Assembly (NCBI GenBank): GCA_964017065.1
Contig: OZ024786.1
Span: forward strand, 7,259,047 to 7,323,046
Direction: 5' to 3'
Source: Haliclona indistincta
Lineage: Eukaryota; Porifera; Demospongiae; Haplosclerida; Chalinidae
Length of the DNA: 64,000 nucleotides
The translations under genes were made by a program, and so were the position numbers. Below are positions 9,840 through 22,534 of the stretch, piece by piece. The notes beneath the pieces were generated by a model, which saw only the letters and a program-made list of their open reading frames with translations, made no database searches and was not told the DNA's origin. Numbering within the stretch: position 1 is the stretch's first letter; each line of letters starts with the position of its first letter.

Positions 9840-11950
9840 ATGGAGGAGGCTGCAGCGCCGGTTGTGCACTCAGAGTAGTAGTAGTAGGTGGTGGTGATGC
9901 ATTCGGGGTAGGAGAAGGCACCGGTGGTGCGGTCGGGGTGGCGGCAGTGGTGTCTCTGTAAGGTCAGTTCCCCCACCGCCACCACCCAAACTGGACGCCG
10001 AACGTTGTTCCCATTGGATTGCAATAATTTTTGTGTTGCTGCCATGCACGTTGTCACACTTTGCTCTGCCCACCGAGGCATAATAATGATCGCAACAGGT
10101 TCACAACGAGCTAATTCCTTAAAGATAGTAAAACTTGCCATGAATGTTGCTACTAGACATGCTGTTGCCTTTGGTGCCAATATCTCCCTTACAAGTCGGA
10201 CAAGGTAGAAGTGCTTGATTTCTATTAATAACAATTATTATAAGATTGTGCTACGGTTTCAAATATTGAAGAAATACCTTCTTCCAAATATGGAGTAGAC
10301 AATAGCTCAGCCTCCATATCTTGGATTATTTGTTTTGGCTTAGCAGATGTAGAATCTGTGTAGAACTTAATACACCTCTCCTCCATGTCGTCCCAAGTAT
10401 CTAATAGTTCCCTCCCTCTAGTTCCCCTAGTTAATAGTCCCCCTATTTCCCAGTAGACACACCATGCTCACCGATACCTGATTTATGTATACATGTGCTA
10501 TGGTTGGTGCTTGGTGTGTGCCTATGGCTTGGTGTGTGCCTATGGCTTGGTGTTCACTCTCTGTTAAATCAACAATAATGAGGCACTGAACCTAATCGGT
10601 TTACTCTTAGTTTGCTCACCACTATGTCCTGCAGAATGAGGAATTTGCATCTAATTCAAATAGCTGAACCGTAAAGGAGATAATCATTGTTGACGAGTGT
10701 TGCATTCTATTTGTCTAGCGTTTTCATCATTGATTTCCTCAAAGGCTGAAATTGTTTCTAACAATTGAGGAATATCTGGAATGTGATGAGATGACGGCTC
10801 ACTTGAGCTAGGTGCTTTTCTAAAATGCAGTCAAGCGACTCTGCACAGGACAATTAAGTATATGACACATATTTCATTCATAGTTGTCAAACATCAATGT
10901 AGGAATGCTGGATATATGCACCGAGATATTCACTCATATCACTGACACCGAGGTATATAACTGATTTATGTTGTTTTGTGCTACTTACTTGGTTGTGGAA
11001 AATCCTGTTAAAGCTACCGTGTGCTGCATACAATAGATGATGGGATCAGTAACAGTATTGTTTGCCAGTGCATTATCAAACGACGCCATGCGTTTCTTGC
11101 AGGAATGGGATACTGGTCAACAAACAAGGGGATATACAATGCTATTTAAGGTAGCATTAACAGCACTATCTATTATAATTTTGAGTAAGCAGTATAATGT
11201 ACCTTGATAGATTTTCATAATTATGCTTTCAGGAATGTCTTTATGTGGAATTACCACACTTTTCTTATTACCATTCCTCCGTGAGAGTACAGCCAAATCA
11301 GTACTTGTGTCTCTAAGAAAGTCTATTGCTTCATCTTTACCATTCTTCTTGATATTTTACACGTTCAAATGCACTGCATTGGGAATGTACCACAAAATAT
11401 TCAGTTTAAAAACACCCGATTGCAATAAAAAAATAAAAATAGTTATAATTAGTTGATGGAGTGTATACAACTCATTCTAACATTTCTGAACGAGGGATAG
11501 CTATATATGAGACATTGTCTGAGAACCATTTCAATCCATCCTCACTGCCCAGCAATACAGAGAAAAATAGCACTACTTTACAGTGTGTGCTATTTCCTGG
11601 TGAGGTGACCTGTGACAAAGCTACTCTTAATGTTCTTCCTGGTAAGATAAATGCGTACTCATCAGTGATTTATGAGAGCGTGACAAAATGCCATCACTTG
11701 CTCTCTGTCAGCCCTTCATTCAACGGGATCATGCTGGTGGTGGTGGTGGTCTAATGTATCGAGTGATTCTGACCAATACTGCTTGATCTGCTTGAGCACT
11801 TTCAGCTGCTTGAGCACTGCTTGATGCCGCACTGGCAGCAGCATCATTCCTGCCAATGCAATCTACACATACACTTCGGCTGAAATCAAGTGCGGGTGAG
11901 TGGGTTATAAGCCTTTGTAGGAGTGAAAAACTGATAAGCAGTACAAAAAT
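9840..11950. other. no gene recognised
   Basis: Mixed low-complexity and unique DNA. The minus ORF at 10234-9761 and the plus ORFs at 11223-11456 and 11461-11754 have no motif I recognise. A minus ORF at 11986-11729 begins with a hydrophobic stretch (about residues 8-24) that could be a membrane anchor, but it overlaps the fragment at 11956-12110 in another frame and is probably its shadow. Confidence 0.4.
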
Positions 11951-11955
11951 TAATG

Positions 11956-12110
11956 TTAGTGACAAACAACTCCGAATATCCCACATTTTCTAGGCGTCAG
12001 GAAGTAAAAAGGCCCAGGCTTGAAGGTAGCTGCTGGATAATGCACTTGTTGTGCCATATCGAAACTGTAGTGACCAGTTACATCGGCTGAACATGGAGGC
12101 TGTTCGGCAC
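11956..12110 (-). pseudogene. exon remnant of an uncharacterised transposon ORF
   Basis: A minus frame reading AEQPPCSADVTGHYSFDMAQ and then QQVHYP...GPFYFLTPRKCGIFGV, ending at a TAA (11956). The phrase 'HYSFD.AQQVHYP....GP.YF.TPRKCGIFGV' is, as I recall, a conserved block of a repeated gene family in cnidarians, sponges and molluscs that looks transposon-borne. An AG acceptor lies at its start. The fragment at 27913-28421 may be an upstream part of the same family. No function can be assigned. Confidence 0.5.
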
Positions 12111-12120
12111 CTGGCTGCGG

Positions 12121-15100
12121 AGGAACAAAATTGACATCGTGTTAGATGAATTCTCGTACTTACTCTTGAGAGCTCTTGAACACGCTCCGGTACAATGACC
12201 TCTCCATTGTAGCACGTCTCAGGTGCTCCTCTGCTTCCTTTAGAATCTACATGGATACAGGTAATGTGTTGTGATTGAACAGTACATGTATTTTCAAACC
12301 TGTGTCTTTCAGTGTCATAGGCACTGGACTATCTTTAGTCAGTGTAAACACCGTGTCAAGCTTGTAAATTGCTCTGGTCAGCTTCTCCATCATCTGCGTT
12401 GACTAAAATAGGCGAAATATTATGCTGGTAGATATGACAGAATCAAGATTTTGTAACCTGTTGCTGCTATTGCGGCAACTTCCTCTTGCAGCTCTTCAAG
12501 TTCAGGCTTGCATGAACAGCTAGGGGAGGCACTTGATGTCTCAGGCGGCTGGGACAGGTGCCTTCAACCGATGCCTGCGATTATGCACAGGCGCTAGCTA
12601 GTCTTCTTCTGGCACAGCATAACATTTTCTAGAGTTCGCCTTCCAGAACTTGAATACTGCATGGTGAAAAAGAGAGTACATTCGTATTTTAGTGTTTTGT
12701 TGTAGAGGGGAAGAAAGAACCAGAGAATAGATTAGTTTTAGATGGATAACTAGCGATACTCAGGGATTGGGGGATCTAGTAGTATATTGGCTAGAATTGA
12801 AATGTATGAGAGCATCAGGGAAGTCCACCAGGGAATGAACAACATGTAGTCAACAATGGTGAGCTGCTCACCATCTCTACGCTTTACGCGTCTTTTCAAT
12901 CTGTACTAGCTCTATTTGCAATTTTTTAACAGATAGAACATCAGCCAGTACTGGTACTCAGTATAATACTATTTTGATGACTGCATAGAATAGCAATTCT
13001 ATAATATGAATCATTAATTGTAACACAGTACTTCCTATCTTTAGACTCCATGGCGCTTTGCTGATGAGCCTTGGTGCCGTTGGTGGCATAATGGCTATAA
13101 TATTAGTATCAATCTGTGCTGACATCTTGCCATAGTACCATCCTTGATGGTGATTGACTGTACTGAGTCAATTCAAGTCTTGGTAGAGAACATAGAACAG
13201 AAACAAGTTTAAAAGGCAGGGAAGATAGGCAAAAGAAATTAATTCGGCCAAATTTGATAGTACTAGAGTCACTCAGTACGAAAGAGCAAATAGTATTATC
13301 ACGTTTTCGAGATCTAGACCATCTTAGAGAGTAGTATAAAATACCATCTTTATAAAGCCTTAAAAACTTCAAGTGAAGTATTGGCTAGACTGAGTGCTTC
13401 TATCTCTGCACTTGTCACTTTAATTTTGGTAATAGTAGTAGGAACCACCGTTAGAAGGGGCTTGAGTAATGGAATGCTTGCCATCAATGGCGCCTTTGTT
13501 GTCTTCAGACTCAAACGTTGTTGCTTCTCTGTAAGTCTTTGAAACTAAGATACCTTAGCAACATATGGACGACATAGTGCATAGTGCAACATAGTCTATC
13601 AGAAGAGTCATTATCGTCCTCATTAGTGAGTAGTCTTTTTTGTGGAGCAGTCAAATGCTTGTTTGGAAAGATGTCAATATTTATTGTCAAGTATGGACCA
13701 AAATAATCACCACAGCACACCTGATGGTTCAGAGAGTCCCTCTTTTTGATCAACTTCAATTCACGCTCATACCCCTGATAACATGTACACTTATGATCTC
13801 TATCGCACTTGCCAGGATCGTATTCAGAGGCATTTGGAGAAAGCAATCTATCCTCATGTTGTCGAACTAAACATTATGAGTCGGTACGCTGAGTAGCTAA
13901 ATCAATGATTGATAAACCAAACTGAAATTAGTGAATGAGTCAAGGTACGGTATCACCATAGTTACAAAATGTCTTTTGATGCTTGTATTTTTGTTGCAGT
14001 CAGTATTTCTAGTATATGCGAAAAAATTCATTAATACTCATGCATGTGACATTGTAGACAACTTACTGTTTGTTTGGCATGCGTGAATGACTCCTCTTAT
14101 AACAAGTTGAAACTACCCTTTTAAATAAAGCTGTTTTACGCGATCCTGATGCTTTTTTGTCACGGATTAAACGAGAACTGATCCAGTTAACCATTAATTT
14201 CATCCTAACAATAATCAATCTAAATATTATGTGGTAATACATAATGCTCATCGTGCTGGGAGACAAGAACAACAAGCAAACTTAATTATTTTGAATGAAA
14301 ACTTGTTACCCTTCAAACACATGCAACAAATTAAGTTAACCATTGCATTCTACAGAAGTTAAGTGCTATACAAGCACACTCAATAACCTGTATGAACACA
14401 GAAACAATATTTCCCCTCGTCGACAGGTCAAGTTCCATAATCCCAAAAGACTGATAAAAACATTCTTCTCGATCGGGGAAATCAGGTGCCGTCTTTACGT
14501 GAAAAAGAGAACCGTGTGTTCATTTCACTGTCGCATGCCGCCACAAGTAAGCTGCAGAGATTGAAGTTGTCTGCATCCACCAACAGCTGATCTAGAATGA
14601 TTCCAGCCGAGATAAATTGTGTGTTTTGAGTTGATGTTTATCTCACTGTCATGACGTACAAGCAACTACAGCTCATGAAACCTAATGAAGCAATCGTGGG
14701 CGGCTCTTTACCACTTACAAGGAGAACAAGGTGGAACAGCTTTTGATATTAGAGCTGTTTTCCCTGCACAGAAGAATCCTCAATGCTGCAGATTACATGA
14801 TACAGATCTTGAGTTGTCGGAGAATGCCCAATATCCTCCTCTGTGCAGAGAAAGCATAAAAGTCGCAAGTGTACTTGCAGGAGCCCAACATGTAGAATAA
14901 ACTCATATTCACTACTTTCAACTGACCATTAGCTATTTCGTTCCTGATGACACTCTCCAACAACATACCATCTCTTCCATGTCCCCGACTGCGACTTCTT
15001 GTGGTCACGGCCGTCATGCTCGAAGTATATGCCAAACAAAAACTGTTGAAACGACAGAAGATAGTAACCATAGAACGTGACTTACTCCTTAAATTCAGCA

Positions 15101-16320
15101 TATTCAATTTTAAACAACTGAGTGCAAACACATGCATATACACAGCGTGCATATGAATAATATAATGTCTCCATTTCTGGGTGGTACTACAATAGTAGAA
15201 AACAATGATTTATCATAATTGTGTCAGACTATACAAATAGCCCCCATGTGAATTTTTTCCCACTATAAAAATATTTATTACTAATGCCAATAGAAGCGCA
15301 ATGATACCATCCATTGCACTTGACGCATTGTATCCAAAAATTGGTTGCTCTGTATTATAACAGCTTGTGCAGCTTCAATGTGCAAACAGCTGGTTCTTTG
15401 TCGTTGAAAATCATCATAAATGTTTGTACCTATTGCTATTAAGTGCTAGAGTTTTCCTGTAGTTAGTAGCATGTGTGGGTCCTTGTGCTACAATAGTCGA
15501 TGATAGCTGGTGTTACTACTTTAATACCATCTCAACATGAAAGAGGACCAGAGTCATTCAAAGTAAACAGAGAGAAAGAACAGTGTTTGCTAATGGAGTA
15601 TTTAAGTGCTGAGGACCAGATGACTCTGAGATGACTCTGAGTGGTTACGTGAATTTCTTGATACAGCAAGGCACATATCACTGAATATAATTATCACTAA
15701 AATATCACTGAACTTATCTATTAACGTACATCGAAGATCAGGCAAAGCGGCTCTCAGAAGAAGGGGAGAAGTGGTTAGTATTGATCATTAACCACTTCTC
15801 TTGTGGCACAGACAGAAATGAGTATCGTTGGCGCAATTCGTAATCACCGCATCCTATAATAACCTTCTCCATTTCTTGTTGCTGCATGAGGTTGGACAGA
15901 TGAGTAAAATGTGTGCACCGACATAACAGCTTCGCGAGAACGGGCGAGATAAGTAGAATGTGGTCACCGACTGGACGGAGAATCCCACTGATCGAGGTCG
16001 AACAGAGAAGTAGAATGTGGTCACTGACAGAGAATCTCACTGTGACGCTAAGATGGCAAATAACCTGGAACTTACAACGGCTGATGGATTGGCAGAAAAA
16101 CGTGCACTTCTCTAAAATCTATTCCTCTTCCAGTCTTCGTTTTCGAGCCTCTAATAATTGCGTCCTTTCTGACATCAGCTTTTATTGCATCTCATCTTCT
16201 ATCTGCAGCAGCTGTTTCAACTCTTCACATCTCACTTTAATTGCCTTGATTGATTTCTTCATATCAGAAGGTCTATTTCTTTTTCTCTGCTCATTTTTGC
16301 ATTACAATGGACATGCAGGA
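12121..16320. other. no gene recognised
   Basis: Four kilobases of AT-rich DNA with only short ORFs lacking known motifs. A minus-strand Glu/Lys/Arg-rich stretch at about 16120-16290 resembles a coiled coil but contains stops. Some minus-strand segments near 12470-12670 are locally GC-richer and could be decayed exons of the same family as 11956-12110. Confidence 0.4.
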
Positions 16321-16326
16321 CAAATA

Positions 16327-16460
16327 CAGTAAAGCGGGAATATTATCCGTGAATGTCTTGTTTTTGTTGACAAAGATAGGGCAATAGTGCTGATTAGCGA
16401 AAATTTAATTCGCGAAATGCTAGCTCTACAGCAGCAGATCGAAAATTTCCCGCTATACAG
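16327..16460. mobile_element. 134-bp MITE with TA target site
   Basis: The ends are CAGTAAAGCGGGAA (left) and the reverse complement of CTGTATAGCGGGAA (right), 12 of 14 matching, each bounded by TA (16325-16326 and 16461-16462). The interior has a second palindromic phrase GCGAAAATTTAATTCGC. TA target and CAG/CTG ends fit a non-autonomous Tc1/mariner element. Confidence 0.65.
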
Positions 16461-16492
16461 TACTTTTATATCTTTCAGCTGATCTCGACTAA

Positions 16493-16553
16493 TCAGCAGC
16501 CTTCAACCTACCTTTCAACAAGTCAGCAGCCTTCAACCTACTTTTCAACAAAT
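16493..16553. repeat. 31-bp tandem duplication
   Basis: A unit with the phrase TCAGCAGCCTTCAACCTAC followed by TTTCAACAA occurs twice with three differences, and a third start (AATCAGCAGC) follows. Confidence 0.8.
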
Positions 16554-16636
16554 CAGCAGCAGATCTCTACAACTTCCACCTCAGATCTCTCTGAACTATT
16601 GTCTGGCTTGAAATAACTATTACCAGCATTTTATTG

Positions 16637-16799
16637 GAGTATGTCACATGACTTTTTTGGAATAATAATATTGAATCTTGTTGTTATCTTGTTAATATCT
16701 TGAAAATCTTGTTAATAAAATCTTGTTAATATTGTTTGAAACAGTTCCAACAAATTTGATACCATCAATTATTATTTTTTTAACAAAAAGTCATGTGAT
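16637..16799. mobile_element. candidate MITE with inverted ends TCACATGACTTTTT
   Basis: TCACATGACTTTTT near 16640-16653 is inverted at about 16784-16797, followed inward on both sides by AATAATAAT-like sequence. The interior carries several ATCTTGTTAAT repeats. No clean target duplication was found. Confidence 0.5.
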
Positions 16800-17049
16800 C
16801 ATCATTGTATTTTTTTAAAACAGACCCAAAAATTTGATGGTACTATTACGTACCACAAACCCCGCTGTGCGAACATGTGCGGAGTCGTCAACTAAGGTGC
16901 CATAAAAAAAGTGGACTTCTTTCCGTGTTTAGTTGGAGAAAGATTTGAAATAGCACCGTGAATTACAGCATTTGGACAAGCGTCTAGTCCTTCTATGAAA
17001 TTTTCTTCCGTGAGCCATAGTGAATGCACAAAGTGAGCAACATAGCTAT

Positions 17050-17320
17050 AGCACTACTGCACAACGGAGAAGCATGTAGTAGCAGAGACGGTTGCACCGC
17101 AGAGAAGTGAACAGTAGCAGAAACACCGACTGACTTAACACTGCACAGCGGAGAAGAGCCGCACTGGCGCTGCACAGACTGAAAGTGAACAGTAGCGACG
17201 AAGCTGAATGCTGCACAGTGGAGAAGTGAGCAGTAGCAGATCTAGAAGCGGCACTGTTGCCCAGTAGCTGAAACCGGCAGACGCTGCACAGCCTAGTTGA
17301 GAAGTGAGCAGTAGCACTGT
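17050..17320. repeat. degenerate interspersed repeats, core TGCACAGCGGAGAAGTGA
   Basis: The core TGCACAgcGGAGAAGTGAnCAGTAGC, variably truncated, recurs at about 17056, 17093, 17143, 17172, 17211 and 17284. Spacing is irregular (29-73 bp). All six frames here look like repeat shadows. Confidence 0.65.
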
Positions 17321-17329
17321 TGAAGCACA

Positions 17330-18425
17330 AAGGCTTAGAACCAAGATGCCTAACAGTAGCACGAATTCACTGGGACAATGTAGAAAGACTAGCGCATCGG
17401 CAAAGACTGCAATGTGGAACAAGCTGCTACAAAGACTGACCTACATGCAGTAAGTGCTTTTATAGCTAAGCTGTGAATGCGCGTGCACTGCAGAGAACTG
17501 TAACTAATACTCCCGAACATGCACCCACTTGCATACACCATAACACCACACATTTGGTTAAGGCCTGCTGTGCACGCCACAAACATTTTCTTATGTCACA
17601 TGACACACATGAAAAGTACAAAACTGAAGAACTCAAAATCAACTTGACAATAAAATATATTATGGTATGCCTAAGGCAGTCAACCTCTACCTTGCAAACA
17701 CAAGCTCGATGCAAAGCATTAACTGAACAGCTCGCACACTCCACTATAACTATGAACTAAGCTCGCCTCATGTGAATAATTAACCAACCATCTCGAAATG
17801 CACAATGCCCAACTTTAACAATCTTTAGACGCAGCTTGAACTCTACCACGTACACACACACACACACATTACGCAAGTAACACACTCTAAACAACTTTGA
17901 GCTGAGACCAAAAGAAAAAGAGATAATACTTCGTATTCATGGGTGATGCTGGTCTAACATCACCCAACGGAAAAAACCCAGAGATAAAACCTCTTTAGAG
18001 GACAAAATGCTCTGGTAAAATCCAAAGAAACTTAAACAGCTCACACAACTGATATTGCATTCACAATGCACACTGGGGTGGGGGGGGGGGGGGGGGTGGG
18101 ACAAACTGAGTGGCTGCACGTTGCCTAGGAATGATTAACTATCATACCTGTACACCTTATATACCAACACCCACGCATGCACCATGCATGCAATTATCCT
18201 ACAATATTCGGGAGCATATTTCCTGTCTAATTCCTGTGTCAACCGACAGGAAAGTACATGTCTTTTGTCTTCATATCTAGTTTTTAAATATGTTTATGAT
18301 CTTAGCTGATTTCTGTGATTGGAAAGAAAAATAATAATATAATACAATTAAAAATGCACTCACTATATTATATCTGCACATTTGAGGCCCCGCTCTCCTC
18401 CTCCGCCTTTGCCTGCACTTTTGTG
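17330..18425. other. no gene recognised; contains a G17 run
   Basis: No convincing coding sequence. A guanine run at 18080-18096 within a G/T-only block (18075-18100) is a possible quadruplex or assembly-error site. A CA microsatellite lies near 17850-17868. Confidence 0.6.
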
Positions 18426-18545
18426 GCTGCTGTCGTTGCTGTTCTTGTCGCTGCTATGGTTGCTCTTCTTGTCGCTGCTGTGGTTGCTCTTCTAGTCGCT
18501 GCTGTGGTTGCTCTTCTTGTCGCTGCTGTGGTTACTGTTCTTGTC
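18426..18545. repeat. 24-bp minisatellite, five units
   Basis: Units begin at 18426, 18450, 18474, 18498 and 18522 (GCTGCTGTGGTTGCTCTTCT and 4 more bases). On the minus strand each unit encodes eight residues of the type QQRQEEQP. The last unit in plus order has GGTTAC for GGTTGC, which makes a TAA stop on the minus strand. Confidence 0.85.
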
Positions 18546-18678
18546 CCTCCTGTTCTTCCATTTGTTGCAGGTCTAACTCTTCTTTTCGGCGTTGCTCCTC
18601 CTCAAAGTCCTCATAGTCGTCCATGTCTACAGCAAATTCAGCTTGGTATAAAATAGAGTCCTCCTCGCTCCCGCTCAT
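18532..18678 (-). CDS. short acidic ORF ending in the Gln-rich minisatellite
   Basis: The frame starts MSGSEEDSILYQAEFAVD and is rich in Asp and Glu, then Gln; it stops after 48 residues where one repeat unit has TAA in place of CAA. Beyond the stop the same frame continues as QQRQEEQP repeats, with another stop later. This may be the first exon of a transposon protein or a truncated gene. No domain recognised. Confidence 0.4.
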   Translation of the reverse strand: MSGSEEDSILYQAEFAVDMDDYEDFEEEQRRKEELDLQQMEEQEGQEQ

Positions 18679-18899
18679 TATGATTTTTTAGTAAAAATTT
18701 TGAATTAGCTGTCCTTTATAATAGGGTTCAGTCAAATTTGCAGATTGTACTTCCGCCCAAGCAATCAACCAATCAGGGTTAATATAGATCATGAGCATCA
18801 CTGAGAGAGAGAGACCATAATTAATAATGATTTTGATGGTAATAATAATTATTGTTTGTAATTTTAGATACTCCAGAAAGTCAGTGACAATAATTATTA

Positions 18900-19382
18900 T
18901 TATATTATAATGTATAATACAAGTTCACTCACAATTGCCCAGCCTCCCTGGCCCAAGTGATGTCTATACCACGCCGAACGGCAGTTGCGGCGACGATGTC
19001 CTCCTTTTACGTCGCTCCCCTGTACTTCAGTTTTAGGGCAACTAATGCAGGTGCCACTGTGACCTCCTCTGGTGCCACCACCTCGGCCTTTCCCTCTATC
19101 TCTGGTACCTCTATTGTTTTTAGGAGGACGGCGAGGCCTAGTACGAGGCGGTGGTGGCTGGTCATCGTCTAGAGGTGACTGTGCCGGTGGCTTCACCACA
19201 ACCTCTTGACGAGACGGAGGTTGTGGTGGCGTCACATGTTCCTGACGAGCCAGAGGTGGTTGTGGTGTTGGTGGTGCTGCCACCGCCAGCGGCTGCGAGT
19301 CAGTATCCGTAAGTGTTAGTAGCTGATCTTCTTCTTTAAGAGGCGGCAGCGCCGGTGGTGCACTTGGAGTACTAGTATTCAT
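18900..19382 (-). CDS. hypothetical proline-rich ORF
   Basis: A 160-residue frame beginning MNTSTPSAPPALPPLKEEDQ. It has Pro-rich stretches, an Arg/Gly-rich segment (about 85-110) and C-x2-C near residue 115. Composition suggests an RNA- or DNA-binding, disordered protein, perhaps the front end of a transposase gene together with the acidic ORF just downstream. The last 30 residues run into AT-rich DNA and may be intronic. No homologue recognised. Confidence 0.35.
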   Translation of the reverse strand: MNTSTPSAPPALPPLKEEDQLLTLTDTDSQPLAVAAPPTPQPPLARQEHVTPPQPPSRQEVVVKPPAQSPLDDDQPPPPRTRPRRPPKNNRGTRDRGKGRGGGTRGGHSGTCISCPKTEVQGSDVKGGHRRRNCRSAWYRHHLGQGGWAIVSELVLYIII

Positions 19383-19617
19383 AACTTGATCAACGAATGC
19401 TTAATTCTGTCACATGCTGGTCACGTTACTATGTGTGTCTGAAATCGCGTCAATCGTAGCAGTAAATTATTTCTATCTGTAGCACACACAGCCATCCCAT
19501 ACGTGGTTATTGTTTCTAAAGAGAGAATCTCCTGCATAGGAATCCCTTGCTTGACATGGTGCTTTAACTCCTCAACTGTGGCTAGGATCATGTTCGCTTG
19601 TAATTGAAGCTGAATTT

Positions 19618-19721
19618 GACTATCGCTTTGCGACGTATGAATTTTCCTACTATGCATCCAAAGCGATAGTCATCATCTTGGTAAGGATAGGTTGCTACAT
19701 CTTGGTAAGGATAGGTTGCTA
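19618..19721. repeat. 12-bp hairpin followed by a perfect 24-bp tandem duplication
   Basis: GACTATCGCTTT (19618-19629) is inverted at 19660-19671. Immediately after, 19674-19697 is repeated exactly at 19698-19721. Confidence 0.85.
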
Positions 19722-20023
19722 CACCAACTCATCAAAGCCTAATAATTTACTCGTCTCCCAGGGATCTGCTCTACACAGGGGGCACTTAGACTTCCTAGGG
19801 TAGACTTCCTCGTATTCTCATCATCACTTTCTGAACTTTGAGGTGTCTCCTCTCTTTTTCCTGTTGTTTTTTTACCTTTACATGCAAAAAGAGAAGAGAA
19901 GATATGATCCGTTCTAAACCTCAAATATGACCCTTTCTATCCCTTTATCAGATTATAGAGCCATTACGAACAATGTAGTGATGACGTAATGTGGGCGTAA
20001 CCTCACTTATCAGACTACTAGCT

Positions 20024-20400
20024 ATGGCATCTGGCGATTGTGGCGAGTCTCTCAAGACCTTTGCAGGCAGAGTAGCACAAAACCTAGGGTATGATAGCGT
20101 TAAGGCTGAGCAGATGAAGGTAATTGCCAGTGTGATGCACGTTCGAGATGTTTTTGCTGTTTTGTGCTGTTCCTGGTTTTTGAAAAAACCTTCTGTTACT
20201 CTGTGTATGACATCAGTGCTTATAGTAAAAAATTATTATGACAAGACATGGTGTCAGTGCAATACAAAAATAGCCGGACTAACTGAAATATTGGCCGGAC
20301 AAATTAATATTCATTGGTTTTATTATTCTTTTACTCCATTGCAGATTCTTGAAGATCAAACTTCTTTTTTTTCACGAAATGTTTTTTGTTACAAAAATGA
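20024..20400 (+). pseudogene. RecQ-like helicase N-terminal fragment
   Basis: From the ATG at 20024 the frame reads MASGDCGESLKTFAGRVAQ, then LGYDSVKAEQMKVIASVM and RDVFAVL. This matches the start of RecQ-family DNA helicases, where the Q-motif region is followed by 'GRDVF..LPTG.GKS'. Directly afterwards the Walker A lysine segment is broken: a shifted frame gives LFLVFEKTFCYSVY where LPTGFGKT-like text is expected. No helicase motifs II-VI follow. I read it as a decayed copy of a retro-amplified helicase gene. Confidence 0.5.
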
Positions 20401-20499
20401 TTATTATGAATTTGTACAGTTTGCGGGTGCAAGCTGTGCAGCGAAGGCGACATATCATGGCGTGCTCGCGGTCTCCTGGCGCTCTGTCGTAGGATAGCC

Positions 20500-22530
20500 A
20501 CATATAGAAGTGTTCAGTGTACTGTCATTAGCTCTCTTCCTCTTCTCCACGGTAGACACTGACACGCTCACGAGCCTTTGGGTTCTACTACTGTTCTAGC
20601 TTCCGACCTCGCTTCCGATACAGAATGGCTTGCCATCTTAATACTTCAACCACGAACGCGTACGTACAATTTTGGTTCCTGCGATCGTGATCTAAAAATA
20701 GCGTAACTATTAATAGTATTAATAGGCAAACGTCGATCGTTAACACGTTCGGTCATGATCACCGGTTCAATCTCTAACAGGTTGCATATACACGTATTTT
20801 GGCCGGAAAATGTCCGATGTCCGGCTGCTACTATAAGCACTGGACATGAAGTCCTGTTTGTGTTGTCATTTTTGTACTGAATCTATTTCAAATAAGCTGT
20901 GCTGACTGTCTAGGAATGAGTTGGTACTCGTATCGGTTAAGAAGATTATGTGCTCCTATAGAATAGTTTGTTCGATTGGAAGATATAAAAACTGGCAGTA
21001 AATATTTCCAGCAACGAAGTACTCTTTTGCCATCACCTTCCTTTATTTCATCAGCATATTCCAAGTACAAACAACCTATTGCCCATCAATCGCATGGTGT
21101 ATTCATATATGCCATCAGACTGACAATTGACTGCTGATTCATTAAATTGAAAGTGAATGAAATTGTGGACTATCTTGCCACAGATGTTCTACAATAGAGG
21201 CGGGGTTTGTAATTTCCTTACACGCTATTATTTGTTAATATTAATGCTATTAATTTTCTATATGATGATATCTTAGTAACACATGCAGTGGGTTAGTAGA
21301 ACATGTTAGTAGAACAGTAAATAGAACATGTTCACCTGTGGCAGAACATGACTTTGAGTCTTCCTCATCTTTGGTTTTAGTCGGCTTGCCATCAGTTGAC
21401 TAAAAACGTAGTGTGTGAAAGTTTCTTCTTTCTCCTTCCAGGAAACAAAGTCTTGCTCAGACGAAAACTTCAGAGTTTGGATCTCTGTATATGATCTTAT
21501 TAAACTTTCCACTTACCAAATTCTTAATTGTGCACTGTCTGACGGTGCTCAGTACTGTATAGTTAGCTCACATGTCGCTACAGTGGAATCAGCATCAGCA
21601 ACTGACCAGAATGTCTCATTATGCTATTGTGGAGTTTGCCATCAGGAATTTAGAGAATTTAATAATATATAGTGTGTGCTGTTGATCAAGTTCAAGATAT
21701 AATGTTTTTGGGATAAATGATATTATGATTATAATACTGCAACTGTCTTCTCTTTGACCTACATGAACAAAATTAATTTAAAACTAGTACACGAATCCCG
21801 AGATACAACTCATCAATGAGAACATAGCTCACACTCAACAAGGCAATCTTATCATTATTGAATAAGGAATATCAAGGAGGAATCTTACAATATCGAAGTT
21901 TCACGCTAAACAGTTTTTTCTGACATATGGCGTTAATTTGTACGTAATATCATTTTGGATAAAGTATCTCTGATGTGTGTCAGAAAACATTGTCAATGGA
22001 ATAAGCAGACAACGCTTTTGTTCAGCATTCTTTTGTCTCATTATCTTGTGAGAGCTTAACAATTATGCCTGTAGGAGCTGCATACAAATATTTGCATTTT
22101 CCCAACTAGCAGCTTCAGATGATGACGAAGGCAATATCGTAATAACATCCCATTTTGAATGCCTTGCTCCCATGGTGCATCCTTCTGGCATATCCTGTCT
22201 ATACATCAATATTTTCAATACATCCATCCTTATAATGAAGAGAGCCCCAACACAACACATGGAGAAGATGAGATGATGATTGTTACTAGTGGCTACTTGT
22301 TGTCTGATCATAATCCATCATGATCTATAAAAATTATTCTACTGTAGCGTAGGCAAGGGGTATGCAATAATTAATTAATGTACAGGACTAGGAATGCATA
22401 CATTGTGCTCTATTTGTATTCTTGGTGGTTCTGTTGCTATGGGTATATGCCACCATAGTTATTGTAAGATACCTGGATAATTCTGGATTGCCACTTTCTT
22501 TTCTGCCAGTTTGACAATTAATGGTTCACT
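20500..22530. other. no firm gene; one short decayed exon
   Basis: Mostly AT-rich unique DNA. The minus ORF 21512-21306 contains KFSSEQDFVSWKEKEETFTH, a phrase like the 'F.s.eeF..WK..eE..T' block in several transposon-derived zinc-finger proteins, but it is too short to assign. Confidence 0.35.
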
Positions 22531-22534
22531 AGCT

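Noticed and set aside
11729..11986. Small membrane-anchored ORF with Ala/Ser-rich tail
   Set aside because: It overlaps, in another frame, a recognisable conserved transposon exon end, and its tail comes from a GTG microsatellite.
16990..17422. Cys/Ser/Leu-rich minus ORFs at 17.0-17.4 kb
   Set aside because: They overlap in several frames across a degenerate repeat and have no consistent start or motif.
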